From Flavobacteriales bacterium (GTDB lineage: Bacteria; Bacteroidota; Bacteroidia; Flavobacteriales_F; PHOS-HE28): DNA of 38,773 nucleotides. Both the position numbers and the translations under genes were made by a program. Under the pieces are notes generated by a model. That model saw only the letters and a program-made list of their open reading frames with translations. It was not told the DNA's origin and searched no databases. Positions 1 to 6,534 of this stretch are shown here, piece by piece. Numbering within the stretch: position 1 is the stretch's first letter; every line of letters starts with the position of its first letter. Location: positions 1 through 38,773 of the forward strand of contig JAEUSV010000071.1 in assembly GCA_016788485.1 (NCBI GenBank). The letters are read 5' to 3'.

Positions 1-560
1 ACCATGTACGGATGGCTCGTGTCCATCGGCGTGTCCAGGTGGTTCTTGCCCTTGGGGTAGCGCACGCTGTCGATGTCGAAGCCGATCTGCTGCACCACGT
101 TGTACAGCTCGTTCTTCCCGTGGTCCTCGGTCTTCAGGCGCTCGGTGTCATAGTCCGTGAGCACCAGCTCCACGATGTTCTTGCGCAGCCGCTCCATGCG
201 CGGGCTGTTCACCGTGATGTACATGCCCTTGCCCACGGGGGTGTGGCAGCTGGCCATCACCTTGCTGGGGCCATCCTCTTGAAGTGCCACTTCCACCGAG
301 CACACGCGGCAGCTGCCGAAGGGCTCGAGGTTGGGGGCATCGCACAGCGTGGGCACCGGGTTCGGGCCCTTGTGCCGCTTCAGGAAGGCGAGCATTGTTT
401 CGCCCTTGTGGATCGGGTAGGCGACACCGTCGATGTAGGCGACATCCACTTCCGTGGCCGCCTTCCCCGGGCGCGACCCGGGGTTCGAAGAGGCGGGGGC
501 GGACAGCGTCTTGGCGACGGGGGCGGGGGAGCCGGAGTGCTTGGCCTGGGGCTGGTTCAT
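1..560 (-). CDS. Formate dehydrogenase alpha / NuoG-type subunit, N-terminal part
   Basis: Partial gene: it starts at 560 and runs off the left edge, so about 186 residues are visible. After a Pro/Ser/Ala-rich stretch of about 35 residues comes a [2Fe-2S] ferredoxin fold. Its ligands are C-x10-C-x2-C (TLC...GSCRVC) followed by ASC 17 residues later. The segment ending in SHPYM resembles the stretch before the next Fe-S motifs in NAD-dependent formate dehydrogenase alpha subunits and NuoG. In those families this subunit carries the Fe-S chain and, in formate dehydrogenase, the molybdopterin site in the cytosol; that catalytic part lies outside the window. A NuoE-NuoF-type partner sits at 9769-11451 on the same strand, which favours formate dehydrogenase. 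A hydrogenase or complex I subunit is not excluded. TATCTTCG lies 19 nt upstream of the start. Confidence 0.75.
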   Translation of the reverse strand, partial: MNQPQAKHSGSPAPVAKTLSAPASSNPGSRPGKAATEVDVAYIDGVAYPIHKGETMLAFLKRHKGPNPVPTLCDAPNLEPFGSCRVCSVEVALQEDGPSKVMASCHTPVGKGMYITVNSPRMERLRKNIVELVLTDYDTERLKTEDHGKNELYNVVQQIGFDIDSVRYPKGKNHLDTPMDTSHPYM

Positions 561-579
561 GGCAGGAAGGGCTGACGCA

Positions 580-587
580 CGAAGATA
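580..587 (-). promoter_or_regulatory. -7-type promoter element of the formate dehydrogenase alpha gene
   Basis: TATCTTCG on the minus strand, 19 nt before the ATG at 560. It fits the TAnnTTyG pattern seen at many starts here. It lies back to back with the element of the divergent gene at 636. Confidence 0.5.
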
Positions 588-623
588 GTGAGGTGGTGGA
601 CCGATGCCCCGGACCGAGCGAGG

Positions 624-631
624 TACCTTGG
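624..631 (+). promoter_or_regulatory. -7-type promoter element, 4 nt before ATG
   Basis: TACCTTGG followed by CCGC and the ATG at 636. The spacing implies a transcript with almost no leader and supports this start over an in-frame upstream ATG at 588. Confidence 0.5.
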
Positions 632-635
632 CCGC

Positions 636-1172
636 ATGGGTAGGCTGCCGATCACGCTATGCCTCGTCGCGCTGGACTTGGGTGCTCTGGCGCAGGTGCC
701 GGGCGGCACCGGCGGCCTCGAGCCGCGGGTCCATACCCCATCGAAGCTGCACGATGAGCTCACACTTCACGCGGGCTGGTCGCAGGGCAGCTTCGGCTTC
801 GTGGAACTCGGCATCGGTCGCACCCTCTACACACAAAGGCACATGCCGGTGGGTGCCGGCTACTACGCTGGCGTCGAGCTGCGGCCCGACCGTCCGGAAG
901 TGATGGGGGTGAAAGCAGGGGCCTACATGAACGCGTTCGTCTCCCTCGGCGTGCAGTTGATCGCATACACCGGTCCCGATGGCGAGGGTGCGGTGTTCCG
1001 TCCGGAGATCGGCATTGGTGCATTGAAGGGCAAGGTCACTTACGCCTACAACGTCGGGTTCTCCTCGGTGCAGGTGCCGGCTGTGAACACGCACATGGTC
1101 AGCTTCACATACTACCTCAGGCTGTTGCGACTGCCCGGGGATGAGAGCCGACGCCCTGCGACGGTCCGCTGA
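636..1172 (+). CDS. Exported hypothetical protein, possibly a small outer-membrane beta-barrel
   Basis: 178 residues, family not recognised. Residues 1-20 form a Sec signal peptide (hydrophobic core ending in LGALAQ). The mature part has alternating polar and aromatic stretches such as AGYYAGVELR, GAYMNAFVSLG and HMVSFTYYLRLL, as expected for beta strands of a small outer-membrane barrel; the barrel is inference. The frame is open from 588, but 636 is chosen because a clean signal peptide begins there and TACCTTGG sits 4 nt before it. It is divergent from the formate dehydrogenase alpha gene and 42 nt before the next gene, which has its own promoter-like element. Confidence 0.65.
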   Translation: MGRLPITLCLVALDLGALAQVPGGTGGLEPRVHTPSKLHDELTLHAGWSQGSFGFVELGIGRTLYTQRHMPVGAGYYAGVELRPDRPEVMGVKAGAYMNAFVSLGVQLIAYTGPDGEGAVFRPEIGIGALKGKVTYAYNVGFSSVQVPAVNTHMVSFTYYLRLLRLPGDESRRPATVR

Positions 1173-1202
1173 GCGCAGGGCCGGGCGGTGCGGAATTCGC
1201 CT

Positions 1203-1210
1203 CATCTTGT
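1203..1210 (+). promoter_or_regulatory. -7-type promoter element, 4 nt before ATG
   Basis: CATCTTGT followed by GCGC and the ATG at 1215. It is a weaker match to TAnnTTyG but has the same 4-nt spacing as several other genes. Confidence 0.35.
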
Positions 1211-1214
1211 GCGC

Positions 1215-2102
1215 ATGCAACAGGATTGGAAGGCACTGGCCGCGCTCGCCAGCGACCATTTGGGCAGTACCATGGGCAGCGTGTTGATCGGCCTTTTCAT
1301 CGGTCTGTTGGTGGGTGTGCTGCTGGCGGTGGTGTACGGCAAGCTCGGTGTCTTCCGCCGACCGGTGAACAAGTGGTACCACCGGGGTGTGAAGCTCTAC
1401 ATCCCCTTCCTGGTGGTGGTGGGCCTGCTCATTGGCGCGCAATGCGGCTTCCATCGTGCGGTGTACAAGGAGCTGAAGCTGGTGAACGATGCGGTCGTCG
1501 GGGAGCTCTACCAACGTGCGCTCGGCCCCGCCCTTGGCACCCCGGCAGCGCGACAGGCCTTTCTCACCTCGGTGCAGTCCGCGGCGAAGGAGGGACAGAC
1601 CATGGGGCAGGCCATCACGGGCCTCATCAAGCAGGCGTTGCACGAGCGGGTGGCGGAGAACGGTGGCCTCACCGACAAGGCGGCCGTGGCCGTCACCAAC
1701 TGGTTCATCGACAAGTACGAGAACGACATCGCCACGGCCATCTGCTATGGCATCTACCTGAAGGCCGGAGGCCACCTGCAGTTGCACGGCACCGGAGATC
1801 CCATGGACTACCACACCTTCAAGGAAGGGGCCGACTTCTTGCTTCAGCTCGATCTGGCGAAAGTGGAAGCGGCGGTGCAGGGGAACCTCGGCGCCCTGAC
1901 GCACGGCATCATCGACAGCTATTACAAGGGGGCGTTGAAAGGCGCGCTCCTCCTGGGTGCACTGCTCGTGCTCCTTCCTGTGTTGGAATGGGGCGTGTAC
2001 CGCTGGGTGATGCATCGCCGTGCGACCAGTGCACCCTTGCCGGCGGCCGATGTGCTTCGGTATGAGCCTCCAGCGGAAGGGCCGACGGAGGAGGGAGCCT
2101 AG
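1215..2102 (+). CDS. Membrane protein of unknown function with a helical core domain
   Basis: 295 residues, family not recognised. Two transmembrane helices lie near the N-terminus (about residues 20-42, VLIGLFIGLLVGVLLAVVYG, and about 62-80, IPFLVVVGLLIGAQCG). A third lies near the C-terminus (about 246-262, LLLGALLVLLPVLEWGVY). The roughly 160 residues between the second and third helix are amphipathic and helix-rich. The topology suggests a soluble domain held between membrane anchors. The start at 1215 rather than an in-frame upstream codon at 1188 follows from the CATCTTGT element 4 nt before it. The tail after the last helix is Pro/Glu-rich. No catalytic motif is visible. Confidence 0.65.
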   Translation: MQQDWKALAALASDHLGSTMGSVLIGLFIGLLVGVLLAVVYGKLGVFRRPVNKWYHRGVKLYIPFLVVVGLLIGAQCGFHRAVYKELKLVNDAVVGELYQRALGPALGTPAARQAFLTSVQSAAKEGQTMGQAITGLIKQALHERVAENGGLTDKAAVAVTNWFIDKYENDIATAICYGIYLKAGGHLQLHGTGDPMDYHTFKEGADFLLQLDLAKVEAAVQGNLGALTHGIIDSYYKGALKGALLLGALLVLLPVLEWGVYRWVMHRRATSAPLPAADVLRYEPPAEGPTEEGA

Positions 2103-2113
2103 GGCCCAGGTCC

Positions 2114-2121
2114 TATTTTGC
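2114..2121 (+). promoter_or_regulatory. -7-type promoter element, 4 nt before ATG
   Basis: TATTTTGC followed by GGCC and the ATG at 2126. It would drive the small gene and the coupled phosphodiesterase fusion. Confidence 0.5.
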
Positions 2122-2125
2122 GGCC

Positions 2126-2311
2126 ATGGCCCAGGAACGAAAGGTCGACAAGGCGCGCTCGGATAGGCCCGATGCCATCAGCCATGCCGATGGAACGCCG
2201 TACGAGGTCCCCGTGGAAGGCTCCTTGCCGCTGTTGGCGCTCGGCTACCGGGGGTTGATGGCGTGGCGTGCGAAGCGTGCCCGGGTACGTCGCGACAACA
2301 CCACACGATGA
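2126..2311 (+). CDS. Small basic hypothetical protein (61 aa), coupled to the downstream gene
   Basis: 61 residues, no recognised family. The N-terminal half is polar and charged (MAQERKVDKARSD). A short hydrophobic stretch (LPLLALGYRGLMAW) follows, then an Arg/Lys-rich tail. Two features argue that it is real. TATTTTGC lies 4 nt before its ATG, as at several neighbouring genes. Its TGA overlaps the next ATG in an ATGA arrangement at 2308-2311, which suggests translational coupling with the phosphodiesterase fusion. It could be a leader peptide or a small partner of that enzyme; nothing in the sequence decides between these. Confidence 0.55.
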   Translation: MAQERKVDKARSDRPDAISHADGTPYEVPVEGSLPLLALGYRGLMAWRAKRARVRRDNTTR

Positions 2312-4953
2312 GCAGCGCAGCACGACGCAAGGTCCTGCTGATCGGCTGGGACGCCGCCGACTGGAAAGCGATCGACCCGCTGATGGACCGCGGGCTCATG
2401 CCCAACCTGGAGCGCCTGGTGAACAACGGGGTGCGCGGACACATCGCCACGCTCGATCCGCCGTTGTCGCCCATGTTGTGGACCAGCATCGCCACCGGCA
2501 AGCGTCCCTACAAGCATGGCATCCTCGGCTTCACCGAGGTGGGGCCCGATGGCGAGGTGCGCCCCATCACCAACCGCGACCGCAAGGTGAAGGCCATCTG
2601 GAACATCCTCACCCAGCAGGGGCTGCGCTCGCACGTGGTGGGCTGGTGGCCGAGCCACCCGGCCGAGCCGATCAACGGCACCATGATCAGCAACTTCTAC
2701 CAGCGTGCCACCCGACCGATCAATGAGCCCTGGGTGATGCGCAAGGGGACCGTGCATCCGCCGGAGAGGAGCCTGCACTACGGGGAGCTGCGCATCCATC
2801 CCGCCGAGCTCACCGCCGCGCACATCGCCCCCTTCGTTCCGCGCTTCGCGGAAGTGGACCAGACCAAGGAGCGGTCCCTCGAGACCATCGCGAAGCTGCT
2901 GGCCGACTGCTCCACCGTGCATGCCGCCGCCACATGGATCCTGGAGCACGAGGAGTGGGACCTGATGGCCGTGTACTACGATGCCATCGATCACTTCAAG
3001 CATGGCTTCATGAAGTTCCACCCGCCGCGCAGGCCGCACATCCCCGAGCGGGAGTTCGAACTGTACAGTGGGGTGGTGGAAGCGGCCTACCGCTACCACG
3101 ACCTCATGCTCGGTCGCCTGCTCGAGCTGGCCGGGGAGGAGACCACCGTGGTGCTGCTGAGCGATCATGGCTTCCATCCGGATCACCTGCGGCCCGTCGC
3201 GCTGCCGAAGGAACCCGCTGCGCCCGCACTGGAGCACAGTCCCTTCGGCATCCTCTGTGTCAAGGGACCGGGGATCCGCAAGGACGAGCTCGTGCACGGC
3301 GCAGGCCTGCTGGACATCACGCCCACCCTGCTCACGCTCTTCGACCTGCCCGTGGGCGCCGACATGGACGGCCGACCGCTGCTCGATGTGTTCGAGGAGC
3401 CGCCCGTGCCACGCACCATACCCAGCTGGGAGAACGTGCCCGGTGAATGCGGCATGCATCCGAAGGAGGCTGGAGGAAGCGCACTGGCCGACATGGACCG
3501 CGAGTCGCTCGCACAGCTGATCGAGCTGGGCTACGTCGAGGATCCCGGTCCGGATCCGGCGCAGGCCGGACAACGCACGGTGCGCGAGAACCGCTATCAC
3601 CTGGCACGCGCGTACATCGATGGGGGGCGCATCCGCGAAGCGGCCGACCTGTTGCAACAGTTGTATGAGGAGGCACCGGAGCAGGAACGCTACGGTGCTG
3701 ACCTGGTGCGTGTGCTGTTGCTGCTTCGCCGCACGGAGGAGGCACGGCGCGTGTACGACGGTCTCGGTTCCGTGCTTGAGCGCGCGCACGAAGTGCGCAG
3801 GCAGGAGGCGTTGGCGAAGGAAGGCGGAAGCGACCCGGGCTCCCATGTTCCCAGCGGTCGCATGCGTGTACTTGGGGTGTCCGTGCTCGAGGGCGAGGGA
3901 CGATACCGCGAGGCCCTGGTGGAATTGGAGCGGCTCGCAGAACGACCCAACATGCGACCCAAGCTCGAGCTCCGCATCGGCCAGGCACTGACCAAGCTCG
4001 ACCGCTGGCGCGAGGCGCTGAAGGCGTTCGAACGTGCATTGGAGCACGACCCCCGATCGGTGGCAGCGATGGTGGGCAGGGGCACAGCGCTATTAAGGCT
4101 CGCGCGCGCGCGCGAGGCGGCCGATGTGCTGCACGTGGCCGTGGCGATGCGCTTCCATGCACCGCTTGCGCACTACCACCTGGGCGAGTGCTACCTGCGC
4201 CTGGGTGAGCATGAGCGTGCTCTCCAGGCCTATCAGGTCGCCTTGCGCCTCGCGCCGGGCCTGTTGAAGGCGCGCACCCGGATGGCACTGCTGTACGAGC
4301 AGCACCTGGGCCGGCCCGACCTTGCCGTGCAGTTGCGTGAGCAGGCGCGCGACGCTTCCGCGGACAAGGTCATCACCGTGGTGAGCGGACTGCCACGTTC
4401 GGGCACTTCCATGATGATGCAGGCGCTTGTGGCCGGCGGCTTGGAACCGTTCACCGATGGCGAGCGCACCGCGGACGAGAGCAACCCGCGCGGCTACTTC
4501 GAGCACAAGGCGGTGAAGGGGCTCGCGAGCGACAACCGCTTCATGGCCGATGCGGTGGGGCGCGTGGTGAAGGTGGTGGCACCATTGCTCCCGTTCCTCC
4601 CACCGCACTATACCTACCGCGTGGTCTTCATGGAGCGGGACATGGACGAGGTGCTGCTTTCGCAGAACCGCATGATCGAGCGCCAGCGTCGAGGCACGGA
4701 TGACAAGGCCTATCGCGTGGGACTGGAGGAGCCGTACCGCGCGCAGCTGGAGAAGGCGGTGAAGTGGGCCGGGCGATCAACGAACGTGCACCTGCTCCGC
4801 GTGCAGCACCGCGATGCCATCGCCGATCCACGCGTTGTGATGGAGCGGGTGAACGAACTGCTCGGCGGCGGCCTCGATGTGGAGGCCATGGTCGCATCGG
4901 TCGATCCTTCGCTCTATCGTAACCGGAGCACGGATGTCCCGGGCCATCCTTGA
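2308..4953 (+). CDS. Alkaline-phosphatase-superfamily phosphodiesterase fused to TPR repeats and a sulfotransferase-like domain
   Basis: 881 residues with three parts. Residues about 8-390 are a type I phosphodiesterase / nucleotide pyrophosphatase domain of the alkaline phosphatase superfamily. Asp15 (IGWDAADW) is a predicted metal ligand, Thr59 in PPLSPMLWTSIATG is the likely nucleophile, and SDHGFHPDH at about 285-293 supplies Asp and His metal ligands. Residues about 430-680 hold tetratricopeptide repeats (for example YREALVELERLAE and WREALKAFERALEHDP). From about 690 there is a P-loop-like GLPRSGTSMMM, typical of the 5'-phosphosulfate loop of sulfotransferases, followed by FMERDMDEVLLSQ. 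There is no signal peptide, so it is probably cytosolic. The substrate is unknown. The start is set by the ATGA overlap with the 61-residue gene. A role in making or remodelling a sulfated or phosphorylated glycoconjugate is a guess. Confidence 0.85.
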   Translation: MSSAARRKVLLIGWDAADWKAIDPLMDRGLMPNLERLVNNGVRGHIATLDPPLSPMLWTSIATGKRPYKHGILGFTEVGPDGEVRPITNRDRKVKAIWNILTQQGLRSHVVGWWPSHPAEPINGTMISNFYQRATRPINEPWVMRKGTVHPPERSLHYGELRIHPAELTAAHIAPFVPRFAEVDQTKERSLETIAKLLADCSTVHAAATWILEHEEWDLMAVYYDAIDHFKHGFMKFHPPRRPHIPEREFELYSGVVEAAYRYHDLMLGRLLELAGEETTVVLLSDHGFHPDHLRPVALPKEPAAPALEHSPFGILCVKGPGIRKDELVHGAGLLDITPTLLTLFDLPVGADMDGRPLLDVFEEPPVPRTIPSWENVPGECGMHPKEAGGSALADMDRESLAQLIELGYVEDPGPDPAQAGQRTVRENRYHLARAYIDGGRIREAADLLQQLYEEAPEQERYGADLVRVLLLLRRTEEARRVYDGLGSVLERAHEVRRQEALAKEGGSDPGSHVPSGRMRVLGVSVLEGEGRYREALVELERLAERPNMRPKLELRIGQALTKLDRWREALKAFERALEHDPRSVAAMVGRGTALLRLARAREAADVLHVAVAMRFHAPLAHYHLGECYLRLGEHERALQAYQVALRLAPGLLKARTRMALLYEQHLGRPDLAVQLREQARDASADKVITVVSGLPRSGTSMMMQALVAGGLEPFTDGERTADESNPRGYFEHKAVKGLASDNRFMADAVGRVVKVVAPLLPFLPPHYTYRVVFMERDMDEVLLSQNRMIERQRRGTDDKAYRVGLEEPYRAQLEKAVKWAGRSTNVHLLRVQHRDAIADPRVVMERVNELLGGGLDVEAMVASVDPSLYRNRSTDVPGHP

Positions 4954-5027
4954 GCCCGCCGTGCGTCACCTCGTTATGCCTCGGAATGCGGCGATCTCGT
5001 ATCGTTGTATATCGTAAAACCCAGACC

Positions 5028-5903
5028 ATGAGCCAGGACGGTACGAAGAAGCGCCACGGCGCGGACAAGTGGAAGGCCTATTCGGGCATGGCCGCCGCAT
5101 TCCTCGCGGTGGAACAGAACGCCGATGCACAGGTGTTGTACACCGATGTGGACCCGGACGAGGTGCTGTTGAGCTCCAGCTATGCCATCGACTTCGACAA
5201 CGATGGCACGGTCGACATCAATTTCACGCATGTCATCAGCGTATCGACCTCCAGCTCCTATACGTTGGAGATCCGGGGCGCGCTCGTGGCCGGCGATGTG
5301 ATCGGCGCGGTCTCGAGCAGCTACGTGTATCCGAACGCGCTGGCGGCCGGTGCGGCCATCGCACCTGGCAACCCGGAATGGAACCAGACCCCGTACGGCT
5401 TCATGGCCTTGCGCTTCGCCACAAGCTCGAGCACGGGCGTATATGGTGCGTGGCCCGGCCAGACGGCCTACCTGGGCTGCCGCTTCGTGAGCGGGATGGG
5501 CGACACGCACTATGCCTGGGTGCAATTGGCCGTTGATCCCTTGGTCGGCGATATGACCATCATGGGCTATGCGTTCGAGGCGACCCCCAACACGGCCATC
5601 GTCGCCGGTGATCAGGGCACCACCACCTCGGTGCTCGACCTTGAGGGCTCGGCTCGCATGCAGGTGTTCCCGAATCCGGTGCGCGACATCGCCGTGCTCA
5701 GGCTGGGCGATGACATCGAAGGCAATGTCTCCGTCCAGGTGCTCGATGCCATCGGTCGTGTCATGCAGCGCGCCGAGCTCAACACCATGTCGGGCTCGCG
5801 GTCCATCGAGCTCGACCTGTCGACCCTGCCCAACGGCACCTACTTCGTATCGGTGCGCAACGGCGAGCGGGTGATGCACCGCAAGGTGACCAAGGCCGAT
5901 TGA
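5028..5903 (+). CDS. Secreted protein with T9SS C-terminal sorting domain
   Basis: 291 residues. The N-terminus is polar (MSQDGTKKRHGADKWKAYS) before a weak hydrophobic stretch (GMAAAFLAVEQNADAQ), as in some Bacteroidota cargo with long n-regions. Residues about 35-205 are a beta-rich domain with an Asp-rich DFDNDGTVDINF motif; no family is recognised. Residues about 212-291 form a T9SS type A sorting domain (MQVFPNPVRD ... LDAIGRV ... LPNGTYFVSVRNG ... HRKVTK). The protein should cross the outer membrane through T9SS and be released or anchored. The start at 5028 is chosen over an in-frame codon at 4950, which would overlap the previous gene. A strong terminator follows. Confidence 0.8.
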   Translation: MSQDGTKKRHGADKWKAYSGMAAAFLAVEQNADAQVLYTDVDPDEVLLSSSYAIDFDNDGTVDINFTHVISVSTSSSYTLEIRGALVAGDVIGAVSSSYVYPNALAAGAAIAPGNPEWNQTPYGFMALRFATSSSTGVYGAWPGQTAYLGCRFVSGMGDTHYAWVQLAVDPLVGDMTIMGYAFEATPNTAIVAGDQGTTTSVLDLEGSARMQVFPNPVRDIAVLRLGDDIEGNVSVQVLDAIGRVMQRAELNTMSGSRSIELDLSTLPNGTYFVSVRNGERVMHRKVTKAD

Positions 5904-5925
5904 TCCTCCATCGCTTCCAAGCAGA

Positions 5926-5949
5926 GGGGCCGCCACGTGCGGCCCCTTT
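5926..5949 (+). terminator. Intrinsic terminator after the T9SS gene at 5028
   Basis: Perfect 8-bp arms GGGGCCGC (5926-5933) and GCGGCCCC (5939-5946) with a 5-nt loop, then TTT. It lies 22 nt after the stop codon. Confidence 0.75.
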
Positions 5950-5960
5950 GCGTGAATGGT

Positions 5961-6152
5961 GTTGGCATCGCACGCATGTGCGTCATGCGTGCGCATCACA
6001 GGCCGCAACCATGACAACGTGATGTGCGTGCTGCATGCAACGTGCGTTGATGCATGCGTGCGATGCATCGCATCATGTGCACATGCGCATCGATCACATC
6101 GATGACGTCATCATCGATCCTTCAGCGAGATGATCGATCGTTGATCGCGATC
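5961..6152. repeat. Palindrome-dense intergenic block
   Basis: No gene is seen between 5904 and 6245. After the terminator comes a low-GC block (28/60 G+C at 6121-6180, counted by hand). It is packed with perfect palindromes: TGCATGCA (6032), CGATGCATCG (6061), CATGTGCACATG (6074), ATGCGCAT (6083), GATGACGTCATC (6101) and GATCGCGATC (6143). It also holds perfect hairpin arms at 5969-5977/5985-5993 and 6049-6055/6063-6069. GATC recurs between 6092 and 6205. The function is unknown; it could be a regulatory region, a protein-binding array or part of an RNA leader. Confidence 0.7.
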
Positions 6153-6220
6153 CACGATTTCAACATCGGATGGTTCAAAGAAGAATGCAACCATGGGGAT
6201 CGATCTTCCGTAGAACATGA

Positions 6221-6228
6221 TACGTTTG
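6221..6228 (+). promoter_or_regulatory. -7 promoter element of the histone H1-like gene
   Basis: TACGTTTG is an exact match to the Bacteroidota TAnnTTTG consensus, 17 nt before the ATG at 6246. Confidence 0.6.
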
Positions 6229-6245
6229 TTCAAACCTCCAGAACA

Positions 6246-6377
6246 ATGGCAAAGAAAGCTGCGAAGAAAGCCGCGAAGAAGGCCGCTCCGAAGAAGAAGG
6301 CCACCGCGAAGAAGGCTGCCAAGAAGGCCGCCCCGAAGAAGAAGGCCACCGCGAAGAAGGCCGCGAAGAAGAAGTAA
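6246..6377 (+). CDS. Histone H1-like Lys/Ala-rich DNA-binding protein
   Basis: 43 residues made almost entirely of Lys, Ala, Pro and Thr, in repeats of the type KKAAPKKKATA. It resembles the C-terminal tail of eukaryotic histone H1 and bacterial H1-like proteins (Hc1/AlgP type), which bind DNA through charge and may compact the nucleoid. At DNA level a segment of about 45 nt is nearly duplicated in tandem, so length may vary between strains. The start is the only in-frame ATG near the lysine-rich stretch; the frame is open to 6054, but the upstream part lacks the composition. An exact TAnnTTTG element lies 17 nt upstream and a strong terminator follows, so it is monocistronic. It is very short for the family and lacks a globular domain. 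Confidence 0.8.
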   Translation: MAKKAAKKAAKKAAPKKKATAKKAAKKAAPKKKATAKKAAKKK

Positions 6378-6397
6378 GCGTTACCCGTTAACGCACG

Positions 6398-6428
6398 AAG
6401 GGCCCGCCTAGCGGGCCCTTCGCCTTTT
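6398..6428 (+). terminator. Intrinsic terminator after the H1-like gene
   Basis: Perfect 10-bp arms AAGGGCCCGC (6398-6407) and GCGGGCCCTT (6411-6420) with a 3-nt loop, followed by CGCCTTTT. Confidence 0.8.
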
Positions 6429-6482
6429 ACATGGGTCCATGCGCATCGCACTGTTCGTCGATGTGCGCAGGCCATGAAGAAC

Positions 6483-6511
6483 GAAGGCCCGGTGCATCGC
6501 ACCGGGCCTTC
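6483..6511. terminator. Terminator of the minus-strand operon ending at 6535, possibly bidirectional
   Basis: Perfect 13-bp arms GAAGGCCCGGTGC (6483-6495) and GCACCGGGCCTTC (6499-6511) with loop ATC. It lies 23 nt beyond the stop of the gene at 6535-8526. Confidence 0.75.
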
Positions 6512-6534
6512 ATCATACGCTCGCAGGAGCGGTA

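Noticed and set aside
657-2015. Minus-strand open frame of 452 codons
   Set aside because: It spans two plus-strand genes that have a signal peptide and membrane helices; the frame shows only His/Arg-rich shadow sequence.
2245-4047. Minus-strand open frame of 600 codons
   Set aside because: Antisense to the phosphodiesterase fusion, whose catalytic motifs are clear.
5961-6152. Replication origin
   Set aside because: Palindromes and GATC sites are present, but no DnaA-box cluster and no origin-linked genes are visible.
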